DNA from: Ottowia thiooxydans DSM 14619
Lineage (GTDB): Bacteria > Pseudomonadota > Gammaproteobacteria > Burkholderiales > Burkholderiaceae_C
Length of the DNA stretch: 64,000 nucleotides
Direction: 5' to 3'
Assembly (NCBI RefSeq): GCF_000422885.1
Contig: NZ_AUGX01000011.1
Coordinates: 248,001-312,000 of the forward strand
Of this stretch, positions 25,723 to 34,755 are shown piece by piece. Made by a program: the position numbers and the translations under genes. Under the pieces are notes generated by a model. That model did no database searches. It worked only from the letters and a program-made list of their open reading frames with translations, and was not told the origin of the DNA. Each line of letters opens with the position of its first letter. The first letter of the stretch is position 1.

Positions 25723-26529
25723 TCACTCCAACAGAAATTCCCGCAGCGCGAACAGCACCTCATCCGGCGCTTCAGTCATGAGCGAATGCCCGGCATTCAC
25801 CTCTGTGATCTTGGCCAGCCTTGCATGGGCGGCCAGCGCCTTGGCGGACTTGGGTGGTGTCATCTGATCGTTCCGGCCAATCAGAAAAAGGGTAGGGCAG
25901 TGCACCGCCGCCATGGCCTGCTCGCCACCGGAATAGCTGTCGCATGCCTTGAAGCCCGTGTAGAACACATTGGTCTTAGAGTTGCTGGCCAGCATTCGCC
26001 GCATCAGGGCGCGAGAGCCGCCGTACAGCCATGAGCCGGGGCCGAAGGCTGAGGGGGGTGGCGCCAGCATTGAGTGCGAAAACTGATTGACCATGGCAAT
26101 CGCCTTTTCCGGTGCCTTCACAGAGCTTTCCAGCAGAGCAGGCGAGACCTTCATTGGGCAGGCTGCGCCGGCCATGACCAGATGGCTGACGTGAGCAGGG
26201 GCACGTGCCGCTGTTTCCAGCGCAATCAGCGAGCCGAAGCTGTGACCCACCAGTGCCGCCTGGTTGAGGCCCGCCGCTGCAAGCAGGGCAATGATGGTGT
26301 CGGCAGCTTCCTCCACCGTGGTGGGTGGCTCGCCACCGCTTTTACCCTGGCCCGGCAGATCGATGGCCAGCACGTTCCAGCCATGATTGGCCATATATCG
26401 GCTTTGCAGGATCCAGACGCTGTGATCGTTCAGCACCCCATGGATGAAAACAACCGTGGGCTGCGCGGCGTTGAACGCCTTGCCACCTGTGTAAGCGTAG
26501 ATTTTGTGTCCGTTGACGGTTAGAAACAT
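25723..26529 (-). CDS. Alpha/beta hydrolase
   Basis: 268 residues from the ATG at 26529, with GGAGAA about seven bases upstream. Triad: S in VGHSFGSLIA (about residue 96), D in LIGRNDQMTPP and H in NAGHSLMTEAPD. The oxyanion motif is VFIHGVLNDHSVW. Close to haloalkane dehalogenase/esterase-like hydrolases; substrate unknown. It stands alone on the reverse strand, preceded at its 5' side by a CCCTCTCCC palindrome. Confidence 0.87.
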   Translation of the reverse strand: MFLTVNGHKIYAYTGGKAFNAAQPTVVFIHGVLNDHSVWILQSRYMANHGWNVLAIDLPGQGKSGGEPPTTVEEAADTIIALLAAAGLNQAALVGHSFGSLIALETAARAPAHVSHLVMAGAACPMKVSPALLESSVKAPEKAIAMVNQFSHSMLAPPPSAFGPGSWLYGGSRALMRRMLASNSKTNVFYTGFKACDSYSGGEQAMAAVHCPTLFLIGRNDQMTPPKSAKALAAHARLAKITEVNAGHSLMTEAPDEVLFALREFLLE

Positions 26530-26572
26530 ATCAATTTTCTCCAGCGCCAAGCGCCCTTAGATGCGCTGCCGA

Positions 26573-26612
26573 CCCTCACCCCAGCCCTCTCCCGCAGGCG
26601 GGAGAGGGAGCG
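26573..26612 (+). repeat. Palindromic intergenic repeat CCCTCTCCC-GGGAGAGGG
   Basis: CCCTCACC followed by CCCTCTCCC (26585-26593) and GGGAGAGGG (26600-26608) around GCAGGC. The same module ends both copies of the dispersed repeat at 2165 and 4584 and recurs near 2234. It is a REP-type element; the gap 26557-26795 holds nothing else I can identify. Confidence 0.8.
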
Positions 26613-26795
26613 GGAGCAGAAGCCAACTGCAGCGCATGAAATGTGATCCAGTCGTACCCCTACCGCGCGAGCAAGAAAGGGCGTAAAAATCGGAAGGTCG
26701 CGGAGCAGACCATGCGGGTGTAGCCGCGGAGCTGGCTTTGCCAGGCCGCTGGCTGCGTCCCCCTTGGGGGAAGGCGCGACAGCGACTCAGGGGGG

Positions 26796-28088
26796 TCATG
26801 TTTTTAGAGCGCGTTTCAAGTCTTCTATCAGGTCATCAGCGTCTTCGAGCCCAATAGAAAGCCGGATCGTGCCGGGGCCGATGCCTGCGCCTGCCAGGGC
26901 GTCGTCGCTCATCCTGAAGTGCGTGGTGCTGGCAGGGTGGATGACCAAGCTGCGGCAGTCGCCTACGTTGGCCAGATGGCTGAAGATTTTGAGTTGCTCG
27001 ATGAAGCGCTTGCCTTGCTCCCTTGAACCCTTGATATCGAAGCTGAAGACGCTGCCCGCGCCTTTGGCACCATGCTTGAGCAGCCGCTCAGCCAATGCGT
27101 GGCTCGGGTGCGATGCGAGCATAGGATGGCGAACGGTGGAGACGAAAGGATGCTCGGACAGAAATTGCACCACTTTCTCTGTGTTGGACAGGTGCTTTTC
27201 CATGCGAAGCGGCAGGGTTTCGATGCCTTGCAGGATCAGCCAGGCCGAATGGGGGCTGAGGCACGCGCCGAAATCACGCAGACCTTCACGCCGCGCTCGC
27301 AGAAGGAAGGCGCCCACGGTGCTCTCTTCGGTGAACACCATGTTGTGAAAACCGTCATAGGGGGCCGTGAGTTCTGCGAATTTCCCGCTGGCGTCCCAGT
27401 CGAAAGAGCCGCCATCTACGACGATGCCGCCGATCACAGTGCCATGGCCGCTCAGGAATTTGGTGGCGGAGTGGTAGACCAGGTCCGCGCCGTGATCGAA
27501 CGGTTTGAGCAGGTAGGGCGTTGTGAACGTGGAGTCCACCAGAAGGGGGACGCCGGCCTCATGTGCGATGGCAGAGACGGTAGGGATGTCGAGCACATCC
27601 AGACCGGGGTTGCCCACGGTTTCGCCAAACAGAAGTTTGGTATTGGGCCGGATGGCGGCTTTCCAGCCGTCCATATCGCCTGGTTTGACGAAGGTGGTTT
27701 CGATGCCGAAGCGCCGCATTGTGAAATGCAGCAGGTTCTGGCTTCCTCCGTAGAGCGCCGTACTGGCCACGATATGGCTACCGGCGCCCATCAGCGTGGC
27801 GATGGTCAGGTGCAACGCCGCCTGGCCGCTGGAGGTGGTGATGGCGCCTATACCGCCTTCGAGCGCCGCGACGCGTTGCTCAAGCACCGCGTTCGTTGGG
27901 TTGCTAAGGCGGCTGTAGACGTGGCCCGAGCGTTCGAGGTTGAACAGCGCCGCCGCATGGTCGCTGGATTCGAAAACGAAGGAAGTGGTGAGGTGGATCG
28001 GTACCGCGCGCGCGCCTGTGGCCGCATCGGGTGCGGCACCGGCGTGAATGGCGAGGGTATCGAAGCCGGGATCGGCGTAGCCGGGCAT
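26796..28088 (-). CDS. metY: O-acetylhomoserine sulfhydrylase/aminocarboxypropyltransferase
   Basis: 430 residues of the Cys/Met-metabolism PLP family. The cofactor lysine is in LVYHSATKFLSGHG, the phosphate loop is TSSGQAALHL, and SRLSNPTNAVLEQRVAALEGG is the family signature. The length and the opening FDTLAIHAGAAPD favour MetY, which makes homocysteine from O-acetylhomoserine and sulfide in methionine synthesis, over cystathionine gamma-synthase. It is divergent from the CBS-domain gene. Confidence 0.93.
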   Translation of the reverse strand: MPGYADPGFDTLAIHAGAAPDAATGARAVPIHLTTSFVFESSDHAAALFNLERSGHVYSRLSNPTNAVLEQRVAALEGGIGAITTSSGQAALHLTIATLMGAGSHIVASTALYGGSQNLLHFTMRRFGIETTFVKPGDMDGWKAAIRPNTKLLFGETVGNPGLDVLDIPTVSAIAHEAGVPLLVDSTFTTPYLLKPFDHGADLVYHSATKFLSGHGTVIGGIVVDGGSFDWDASGKFAELTAPYDGFHNMVFTEESTVGAFLLRARREGLRDFGACLSPHSAWLILQGIETLPLRMEKHLSNTEKVVQFLSEHPFVSTVRHPMLASHPSHALAERLLKHGAKGAGSVFSFDIKGSREQGKRFIEQLKIFSHLANVGDCRSLVIHPASTTHFRMSDDALAGAGIGPGTIRLSIGLEDADDLIEDLKRALKT

Positions 28089-28191
28089 GCAAAGCTCTCC
28101 TGCTGAATTTTGTTACCGGCCGCTGGTGGCCGTGCGTCATTGTGGGCTATATTTGTTCAAACGTGATCATTGGTGCTGGAAGGAGAAGAGC

Positions 28192-28641
28192 ATGAGAGTC
28201 AGCGACATCTTGCGCGTAAAGGGCGGCGCGTTGTATACCGTCACGCCCGACGAGCCTTTGGCCAATGCAATCAGTGTGATGTCAGAAAAAGACATTGGCT
28301 CGCTGGTGGTGATGGAGCATGGCGATTTGGTGGGCATGCTCACCTTCCGGGAGATCATCCTGGCATTGGCCAGAACCAATGGGCATCTGGGCGATCTTCC
28401 CGTGCGCACCAGCATGGACGACCATCCGCTCACGTGCACGCTGGAAACAGACATGGACGAGGTGCGCCGCATGATGCTCGACCGTCACGCACGCTATATG
28501 CCTGTGATGGACAAAAAAATGCTGATGGGCGTGATCAGCTTCTACGACGTCGCCAAGGCCGTGGTGGACAGCCAGAATTTCGAGAATCAGATGCTCAAGG
28601 CGTATATCCGCGATTGGCCAGAGGACGCAGCCCGTCCTTGA
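28192..28641 (+). CDS. Tandem CBS-domain protein
   Basis: 149 residues from ATG 28192, with AGGAG 9 bases upstream. Two CBS motifs: residues about 8-60 (DEPLANAISVMSEKDIGSLVVMEH then LVGMLTFREI) and about 72-128 (TCTLETDMDEVRRMMLDRHARYMPVMD then LMGVISFYDVAKAV). CBS pairs bind adenosine nucleotides and usually regulate another domain; standalone ones are thought to be energy sensors. The partner here is unknown. Confidence 0.92.
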   Translation: MRVSDILRVKGGALYTVTPDEPLANAISVMSEKDIGSLVVMEHGDLVGMLTFREIILALARTNGHLGDLPVRTSMDDHPLTCTLETDMDEVRRMMLDRHARYMPVMDKKMLMGVISFYDVAKAVVDSQNFENQMLKAYIRDWPEDAARP

Positions 28642-28760
28642 GGTGATTCGGTCTAAGAAGGTGCTCCTAAGGTCAATGAACACCTTCTGAAAGGCGAGTT
28701 TTCGGCAAGATGGGCCCTGGTTCCATCAAGACGTCGTTACACGCGAGATAATCGCCACCT

Positions 28761-29846
28761 ATGAGTGGCAATACCTTCGGCTCCCTTTTCGCAGTTACAA
28801 ACTTCGGTGAATCCCATGGCCCGGCCATTGGATGCGTGATAGATGGCTGTCCGCCCGGCATGGCGCTGGCGGAGAGTGATATCCAGCCGGATCTCGATCG
28901 ACGCCGGCCCGGCACCTCCAAGTTCGTGACCCAACGCAACGAGGCGGATACGGTTGAAATCCTTTCTGGCGTTTACGAAGGCCTGACTACGGGCACACCT
29001 ATTTGCTTGCTGATTCGCAATACTGATCAGCGCAGCAAGGATTACGGCGAGATCGCCCAGACTTTCCGCCCAGGCCATGCGGATTACACCTATTGGCGCA
29101 AATATGGCGTTCGAGACCCTCGTGGCGGTGGGCGCTCATCCGCTCGGTTGACTGCGCCTACGGTGGCCGCTGGCGCGGTGGCTAAAAAGTGGCTGTACGA
29201 GAAATACGGCACCGTATTTCGTGGCTGCATGACTCAGGTCGGAGATTTGACGATCGGTTTCGAGGATTGGGCGCACGTCGAAAACAATCCGTTTTTTGCT
29301 CCGGTGGCTGATGTTTCCTCCATCGAGGAATACATGAACGTCCTGCGAAAATCCGGCGATTCCTGCGGCGCACGGCTGCGCGTGATGGCTGAAAAAGTGC
29401 CCGTTGGCCTGGGAGAGCCGCTTTATGACAGGTTGGATGCGGACATCGGCAAGGCCATGATGGGCTTGAATGCCGTGAAGGGCGTGGAAATCGGAGATGG
29501 CTTTGCCAGCGTCGCTCACCGGGGCAGCATGCACGGCGATTCACTGATGCCTGGCGGCGGCTTTGCCTCCAACCATGATGGCGGTGTGCTTGGCGGTATC
29601 AGCACCGGCCAAAACCTGGAGGTGGCCATTGCCATCAAGCCCACCAGCTCAATCCTGGTGCCACGCCAATCCATCAACACTTCCGGGCAACCCGTAGAGC
29701 TGATTACCAAGGGGCGACACGATCCTTGTGTGGGCATCCGCGCCACACCGATTGCCCAGGCGCTGCTCGCGCTGGTGGTGATGGAGCATGCCTTGCGTCA
29801 GCGCGCTCAATGCGGTGATGTCGTTGTGCCTGCGGGTTTTGAGTAA
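28761..29846 (+). CDS. aroC: Chorismate synthase
   Basis: 361 residues. It converts 5-enolpyruvylshikimate-3-phosphate to chorismate with reduced FMN, the last common step to aromatic amino acids. All signatures are present: [19 protein letters not shown], the basic [28 protein letters not shown] block and the late [16 protein letters not shown] segment. It is followed 28 bases later by a sensor kinase gene. Confidence 0.97.
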   Translation: MSGNTFGSLFAVTNFGESHGPAIGCVIDGCPPGMALAESDIQPDLDRRRPGTSKFVTQRNEADTVEILSGVYEGLTTGTPICLLIRNTDQRSKDYGEIAQTFRPGHADYTYWRKYGVRDPRGGGRSSARLTAPTVAAGAVAKKWLYEKYGTVFRGCMTQVGDLTIGFEDWAHVENNPFFAPVADVSSIEEYMNVLRKSGDSCGARLRVMAEKVPVGLGEPLYDRLDADIGKAMMGLNAVKGVEIGDGFASVAHRGSMHGDSLMPGGGFASNHDGGVLGGISTGQNLEVAIAIKPTSSILVPRQSINTSGQPVELITKGRHDPCVGIRATPIAQALLALVVMEHALRQRAQCGDVVVPAGFE

Positions 29847-29874
29847 CTCGCATCCAGCGAAGGCTTCAGCGCCA

Positions 29875-31236
29875 ATGAGCCTAGCCGATACCCTGGTTCT
29901 GCCTTCAGAGGCGCAATGGGTTGAGGCGGCGGAATACGGCATGCTCGTCGAAGGGGGGCGCACCACGCAAGCGGCCGCCCTGCTGGTGATCGGCTTGCTG
30001 TGCGCCTTGCTGTATTGGTATGTACCCGTTTGGCAGCTCGTTCTATGGGCCACAGCCGCCCTGACGGTATCGGCTTTCAGGCACGTTTTTTGCCGCCATT
30101 TCGCCAAGCTCGCTGAAACGCATTCCATAGAAGTCCAGTTGGACTTTGTGCGGCGCTACAACTGGATTTGGCCTTTATATGGCGCCACCTGGATCAGCTG
30201 TGCGTTGCTGCTGCTGGAGCGCTTACCACCCAGATTGGAGGCCGTTTGCTGGATGCTGGTGGCAGGTGTTTGCGGGGCGGGCGTCTTGTGGATGTCTGCC
30301 CATCTGAAGACGGCTCGGCTGTTCGTATTTGCGGCCATTGTGTGCCTGGCCGTGAGCATAGGCCTTCACCATCTGTTCGATTGGCATGCGGTTCATAGCG
30401 AAGGCAGTTTCTGGTTTTCCGGCCTCCTTCTGATTTTTCTGTTGACGCTGCTGCACGTTGCCAACAAACAGCACAAGGTGTTTGCGAGCAGAATTGAGCT
30501 GAGCTATCAGAACGCGCGCTTGATCTATTCGCTGCGCCAGCAGGCGAGTGCCTTGCAGGAAGCGATTAAATTCAAGGACCGGTTCCTGGCAGGCGCTGCG
30601 CATGATCTCAAACAACCTGTCAATGCGCTCGGTATCTACGCGGAATGGCTCAGCAAAGAGCCTGAGCTGAGCCCCGAAATCAGCCCCAAGATCCTCCAGG
30701 CGACGACCGCCATCAATACGCTGTTCGACTCGATGTTCGATTTTGTCAAACTCGATGCGGGGCAGTTTCGAATTGAGCAGCAGCAGGTCAATGTCCCAAG
30801 GCTGCTGTCGGATCTGGAGGCTCAATTCCACCCCATGGCTTCTCAGCGCAAACTTAAGCTGCGCATACGGCCATCGCCCGTGGCAACGTTTCGAAGCGAC
30901 CCAGCCATATTGCAACGTATTCTGGGGAATTTGCTGGCTAATGCCATTCGCTATACGCGCCAGGGCGGCATCCTGTTGGCTGTACGCCGTGAACCGCAGG
31001 CCTTGCGGTTTGAGGTGTGGGATACAGGTATTGGTATGCGCCCAGAGGAGCTTTCGCGCATATTCGGCGAGTTCTACAAGGTAGAGACTGCCGGCACTGA
31101 AGAGGGGTTTGGCCTGGGTTTGGCCATTGTGAAGCGGTTGTCAGACCTTATGGGCTACAGCGTGAGCGTTCGCTCGCGCCAGCACCGTGGCTCCGTGTTC
31201 TGTGTACGTGTGCCGCTGGTGGAGGCTGATGAGTAA
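29875..31236 (+). CDS. Membrane sensor histidine kinase
   Basis: About 453 residues from ATG 29875; a longer frame starts inside aroC. Five to six membrane helices occupy residues 30-195 without a large periplasmic loop. The phosphoacceptor histidine is in FLAGAAHDLKQPVNALGIYA. The ATP-binding domain shows NLLANAIRYTRQGG (N box), WDTGIGM (G1) and GFGLGLAIVKRL (G2). The response regulator of matching architecture lies convergent downstream, the two genes sharing a terminator, rather than in tandem. The signal is unknown; a membrane-embedded sensor is likely. Confidence 0.9.
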   Translation: MSLADTLVLPSEAQWVEAAEYGMLVEGGRTTQAAALLVIGLLCALLYWYVPVWQLVLWATAALTVSAFRHVFCRHFAKLAETHSIEVQLDFVRRYNWIWPLYGATWISCALLLLERLPPRLEAVCWMLVAGVCGAGVLWMSAHLKTARLFVFAAIVCLAVSIGLHHLFDWHAVHSEGSFWFSGLLLIFLLTLLHVANKQHKVFASRIELSYQNARLIYSLRQQASALQEAIKFKDRFLAGAAHDLKQPVNALGIYAEWLSKEPELSPEISPKILQATTAINTLFDSMFDFVKLDAGQFRIEQQQVNVPRLLSDLEAQFHPMASQRKLKLRIRPSPVATFRSDPAILQRILGNLLANAIRYTRQGGILLAVRREPQALRFEVWDTGIGMRPEELSRIFGEFYKVETAGTEEGFGLGLAIVKRLSDLMGYSVSVRSRQHRGSVFCVRVPLVEADE

Positions 31237-31241
31237 AAGAC

Positions 31242-31278
31242 AAAGGGGCTGCATGCCTGTCTGGCATGCAGCCCCTTT
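31242..31278. terminator. Bidirectional terminator between kinase and regulator
   Basis: AAAGGGGCTGCATGCC (31242-31257) and GGCATGCAGCCCCTTT (31263-31278) form a perfect 16-bp stem with the loop TGTCT. It is flanked by A and T runs on the two strands, so it can serve both convergent genes. Confidence 0.85.
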
Positions 31279-31295
31279 AGATCGTGAACAGACTC

Positions 31296-31901
31296 TTAAA
31301 AACCGAGCATGCCGTTCAAGCGTGCGAAGTGCAGGGTCTGTGTACGGCTCTTGACGCCCAGGCGCCGGAACAGGCGCCACAGATGCACCTTGACGGTATG
31401 TTCGCTGATACCTAAGCGTTCAGCGATATCACGATTGGACAGACCCTCATCCAGCATGATGATGAGCTGTTTTTGCCGTTTGGTCAGCTTGGTGGGGCCG
31501 CCGGCTTCGCCATCTTCTGACTCACCGTCTTGACCTTCGGGCTGCATCATCGCGCGCAGAGTGGCCGCAATTTCGCCTGCCCCGCTGGATTTTTCGATGT
31601 AGACATCAGCGCCAGCTTCCCGGCACCACTCTTCAACGTCTGCCGCTGGCGTGGCTGATATCACCGCCAGGGGCACGGCAGGATAGGTGGCCTTCAATAC
31701 TTTGACACCGGAAATGCCTACCGTATCAGGCAGCTTCAGGTCAAGGCAAAAAATTTCTGGTGCGCCACGAAGGGCGACGGCTTCGTCCAGATCTGATAAT
31801 TGCGAAAGCTCCACTACTTCGGAGCCCGGCCGTACCCGACGCAACACCATCACAATGGCATCGCGCATCAGCGGGTGGTCGTCGATTACATAGATAGCCA
31901 A
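31296..31901 (-). CDS. Response regulator, receiver plus LuxR-type HTH
   Basis: 201 residues starting at a TTG (31901) with GGGAG seven bases upstream. Receiver domain residues 1-120: acidic pocket D7-D8 (VIDDHPL), phospho-accepting aspartate in FCLDLKLPD, conserved lysine in VYIEKSSG. A linker rich in E, G and D (about 122-135) joins the LuxR/NarL HTH (LTKRQKQLIIMLDEGLSNRDIAERLG then SEHTVKVHLWRLFRRLG). It likely answers the kinase encoded convergently at 29875-31236. Confidence 0.93.
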   Translation of the reverse strand: MAIYVIDDHPLMRDAIVMVLRRVRPGSEVVELSQLSDLDEAVALRGAPEIFCLDLKLPDTVGISGVKVLKATYPAVPLAVISATPAADVEEWCREAGADVYIEKSSGAGEIAATLRAMMQPEGQDGESEDGEAGGPTKLTKRQKQLIIMLDEGLSNRDIAERLGISEHTVKVHLWRLFRRLGVKSRTQTLHFARLNGMLGF

Positions 31902-32018
31902 GATGTACTCCCGAACAGGTGTTGTTCTAATTTGATGAGTTATTTTGGCCTATTCGGTTCTTAGTTCTAAAGATTTCTCTCTCAAACCTCTATCAAAACC
32001 TCACAAGGTGGGCGTATT

Positions 32019-33332
32019 TCACGCTCCTGTTTCATCAAGCAGACGTTTTAATGCATCTGTGACCAGCTCTAACTTGACATTCGTCAAGGGCTCCAGCAAA
32101 AGATTGAGATCTGCAAGCGCTGCAGAGCCCTCTGTCTGCAGTCTTTTTACAGCTTGCCCCGCCTCGCGCGGAGACTCAAACCCCACGCTCTGCAGTAATA
32201 CCTCACCGTTGGCTTCCGTGAATTTGAAGTAAAAGCGGCCGTCCTTTTCACGGTACTGCTTGAACTGCGGCAGGGAGCCTTTTGGCTGACTCTTGTCCTT
32301 GCCTGGGGTGCTCTGGGCACCAAGCGCTCGCAGGCCGACAGCAGAACGCAGGTCACGTAGAAAGGGCGCGGCGATGGCTCTGGCTTTTTCGGCGCCCGCC
32401 AGCAAAATAGCCTGAACTTCGGCCGGGTTGTCAATCAGATGCTGGTAGCGCTCGCGCATGGGCCCGATTTCGCGTTCAATGCGCTCGAACAACTGCTGCT
32501 TGGCGTCTGCCCAGCCAATCCCGTCCGCGAAGGCTTGGGCAAATGCCTTGGTCTCTTCATCGCTTGCGAACGCACGAAAGATAGAAAAGAGTGAAGATCC
32601 CGCAGTCTCTTTGGGCTCTCCGGGCGCACGGGAATCTGTGACGATACCCATGATCTGCTTGCGCAACTGCTCGCGGGGCCCGAACAGTGGAATGGTGTTG
32701 TCATAGCTTTTGCTCATCTTGCGGCCATCCAGGCCTGGGAGCAGGGCTACGTTTTCGTCAATCACTGCATCTGGCAGAACCAGCAGTTCTCCGTACAGGT
32801 GGTTAAAGCGCTGCGCGATATCGCGCGCCATTTCAATGTGTTGCACCTGATCGCGCCCCACAGGTACCCTGTGCGCTTTGAACATCAGGATGTCTGCTGC
32901 CATGAGCACGGGGTACATGAACAGGCCGGCTGTCACATCGAAGTCGGCGTCTTGGCCGGCAGCCTCATTTTTGTCAAGAGCAGCTTTGTAGGCGTGAGCG
33001 CGGTTCAGAATGCCCTTGCCCGTGACACAGGTCAGCAGCCAGGTGAGCTCAGGAATCTCTGGAATATCGCTCTGGCGGTAGAAGGTGACTTTTTCCGGGT
33101 CAAGCCCCGCCGCCAGCCAACTGGCCGCTATTTCGAGCGTGGAGCGCTGTATGCGCTCAGGCTCATCACACTTGATGAGTGCATGGAAATCAGCCAGAAA
33201 ATAGAAGTTCTCCAGCCCTGGCTCGCGGCTTGCGCGCACTGCGGGGCGAATAGCTCCGACATAGTTGCCAAGGTGGGGGGTGCCGGTTGTGGTGATGCCG
33301 GTGAGAGAGCGTACGAGGTCTTTAACAGTCAT
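32019..33332 (-). CDS. trpS: Tryptophanyl-tRNA synthetase with extra C-terminal domain
   Basis: 437 residues; E. coli TrpS has 334. Class I motifs are TTTGTPHLGNYVGA (the HIGH equivalent HLGN) and GRKMSKSYDN (KMSKS). The start is the ATG at 33332; a TTG five codons upstream is possible. After the anticodon-binding domain there is a linker (about 345-362) and an extra module, KQYREKDGRFYFKFTEANGE and onwards to ALADL (about 363-412), whose K-D-G-R-F-Y-F-K pattern resembles DUF1508/YegP. The extension could bind tRNA or nucleic acid. Confidence 0.95.
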   Translation of the reverse strand: MTVKDLVRSLTGITTTGTPHLGNYVGAIRPAVRASREPGLENFYFLADFHALIKCDEPERIQRSTLEIAASWLAAGLDPEKVTFYRQSDIPEIPELTWLLTCVTGKGILNRAHAYKAALDKNEAAGQDADFDVTAGLFMYPVLMAADILMFKAHRVPVGRDQVQHIEMARDIAQRFNHLYGELLVLPDAVIDENVALLPGLDGRKMSKSYDNTIPLFGPREQLRKQIMGIVTDSRAPGEPKETAGSSLFSIFRAFASDEETKAFAQAFADGIGWADAKQQLFERIEREIGPMRERYQHLIDNPAEVQAILLAGAEKARAIAAPFLRDLRSAVGLRALGAQSTPGKDKSQPKGSLPQFKQYREKDGRFYFKFTEANGEVLLQSVGFESPREAGQAVKRLQTEGSAALADLNLLLEPLTNVKLELVTDALKRLLDETGA

Positions 33333-33349
33333 GAGTGGCGCAGACAAAA

Positions 33350-34018
33350 CTAGCGAATCAGGGCGCCCAACGGGGAGAGCACCAGATCAAGAAAATTGAA
33401 GGTCAGTGACATCAGCGGCCTCATCCACAGGTTGCTGATGACGCCAGCCACGACCAGAGCCATAACGATGAAAAAGCCCCAGGGCTCCAGGCGGCTGAAC
33501 GGGATAGCGAGCCTGGTTGGCAGCAGGCTGGTCACCACGCGCCCGCCATCCAGCGGCGGCAGAGGAAACAGGTTGAAGACGAACATCACCACGTTGACCA
33601 AAATACCGGCGCGGCACATTTCGAGGAAGAAGCGCTCTTCCACGTCCGCTCCACGCAAGAGATACAGGCCAACACCCCAGCCCAGCGCCTGTAGCAAATT
33701 GGAGACTGGCCCGGCTAGGGCCACCCAGATCGTGTCCCGGCGCGGGTTCTTCAATCGTCCAAAGTTAACGGGTACCGGTTTGGCATAGCCGAAAAGGAAA
33801 GACCCACCCGTGGCGATGTAGAGAAACAGCGGCATGGCGATGGTGCCGATAGGGTCGATGTGCTTGAGGGGGTTCAGCGTGACCCTGCCCATCACGGCGG
33901 CGGTGTCGTCGCCGAAGTAACGCGCGATGTACCCATGGGCAGCCTCATGCACGGTGATTGCAAAAAGCACCGGCAGGGCGTAGATGGCGATGGTTTGGAT
34001 GATATTGGCGATGTCCAC
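33350..34018 (-). CDS. Site-2 protease family membrane metalloprotease (M50)
   Basis: 222 residues from a GTG start. Zinc motif HEAAH (about residues 24-28, in FAITVHEAAHGYIARYFG) lies in the first transmembrane helix and the third ligand is in NLFPLPPLDGGRVV near 167-180. Five to six membrane helices. It is a compact S2P without PDZ domain, likely cleaving membrane-bound substrates. It lies 18 bases upstream of trpS on the same strand. Confidence 0.92.
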   Translation of the reverse strand: MDIANIIQTIAIYALPVLFAITVHEAAHGYIARYFGDDTAAVMGRVTLNPLKHIDPIGTIAMPLFLYIATGGSFLFGYAKPVPVNFGRLKNPRRDTIWVALAGPVSNLLQALGWGVGLYLLRGADVEERFFLEMCRAGILVNVVMFVFNLFPLPPLDGGRVVTSLLPTRLAIPFSRLEPWGFFIVMALVVAGVISNLWMRPLMSLTFNFLDLVLSPLGALIR

Positions 34019-34122
34019 AGGCGGATTGTCTCAGAGCGGGGGAGGGGGTAGGCGTGCGTTGTTCAGTGGGGAGCCTGTCAGCTCCCGGGCTGTGAGAACA
34101 CGTTCTAAGGCTTGAGCGTGCG

Positions 34123-34746
34123 TCAAAGACCCAGTATGGCCAAGTCACCGCGCCCTTGGCGCAGTACTTCTGGAGGGCTTTCCGAGAGGTTGATCACCGT
34201 GGTGGGCTCTGAAGGGCAGCCACCCGCATCAATCACGCCTGCGATCTGGCGCTCCAGGCGGTCACGGATCAACTCTGGATCGTTAAGGGGGTCAGTTTCA
34301 CCCGGAAGAATCAGCGTGGTGGCCAGGAGCGGCCCGCCATGGTGCTCAATCAGATCAAGCACCACGCGGTGATCTGGTACGCGCAGCCCAATGGTCTTGC
34401 GCTGAGGATGGCTGAGGCGGCGAGGTACTTCCTTACTGGCTTCCAGCACGAAAGTGAACGGCCCGGGAGTGCCGAGCTTGAGCAGGCGAAACTGGGTGTT
34501 ATCCACTCGCGCGTAGTTGGCCAACTCGCTTAAGTCACGGCAAATGAGGGAAAGCTGATGCTTGTCATCCAGCCCCCGGATGCGCCTGAGTGACTCTGCG
34601 GCGGCCTTATCGTCGAGCTGGCAGACAAGCGCATAGCTGGAGTCCGTGGGGATGGCCAAAATGCCCCCTTGCCGCAGCAATTCGGCGGCCTGCTTGAGCA
34701 AGCGAGGTTGCGGGTTGGCGGGATGAACGCTGAAATACTGTGCCAC
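34123..34746 (-). CDS. YciO/Sua5/YrdC-family protein
   Basis: 207 residues from a GTG start. The YrdC fold appears with AAELLRQGGILAIPTDSSYALVCQLDD, KHQLSLICRDLSELANYARVD and GLRVPDHRVVLDLIEHHGGPLLATTL. This size and the QYFSVHPANPQ opening match YciO, a paralogue of the enzyme making threonylcarbamoyl-adenylate for tRNA t6A modification; activity of YciO itself is weak or uncertain. It lies 9 bases after the PHP gene, an arrangement conserved in many proteobacteria. Confidence 0.9.
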   Translation of the reverse strand: MAQYFSVHPANPQPRLLKQAAELLRQGGILAIPTDSSYALVCQLDDKAAAESLRRIRGLDDKHQLSLICRDLSELANYARVDNTQFRLLKLGTPGPFTFVLEASKEVPRRLSHPQRKTIGLRVPDHRVVLDLIEHHGGPLLATTLILPGETDPLNDPELIRDRLERQIAGVIDAGGCPSEPTTVINLSESPPEVLRQGRGDLAILGL

Positions 34747-34755
34747 GGCTATGAA

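Noticed and set aside
27072-28106. 344-codon forward open frame
   Set aside because: Antisense to metY, a well-supported PLP enzyme gene; GC-rich shadow frame.
28089-28191. SAM or SAH riboswitch upstream of metY
   Set aside because: The intergenic gap is about 100 bases and I could not see the conserved cores of either class.
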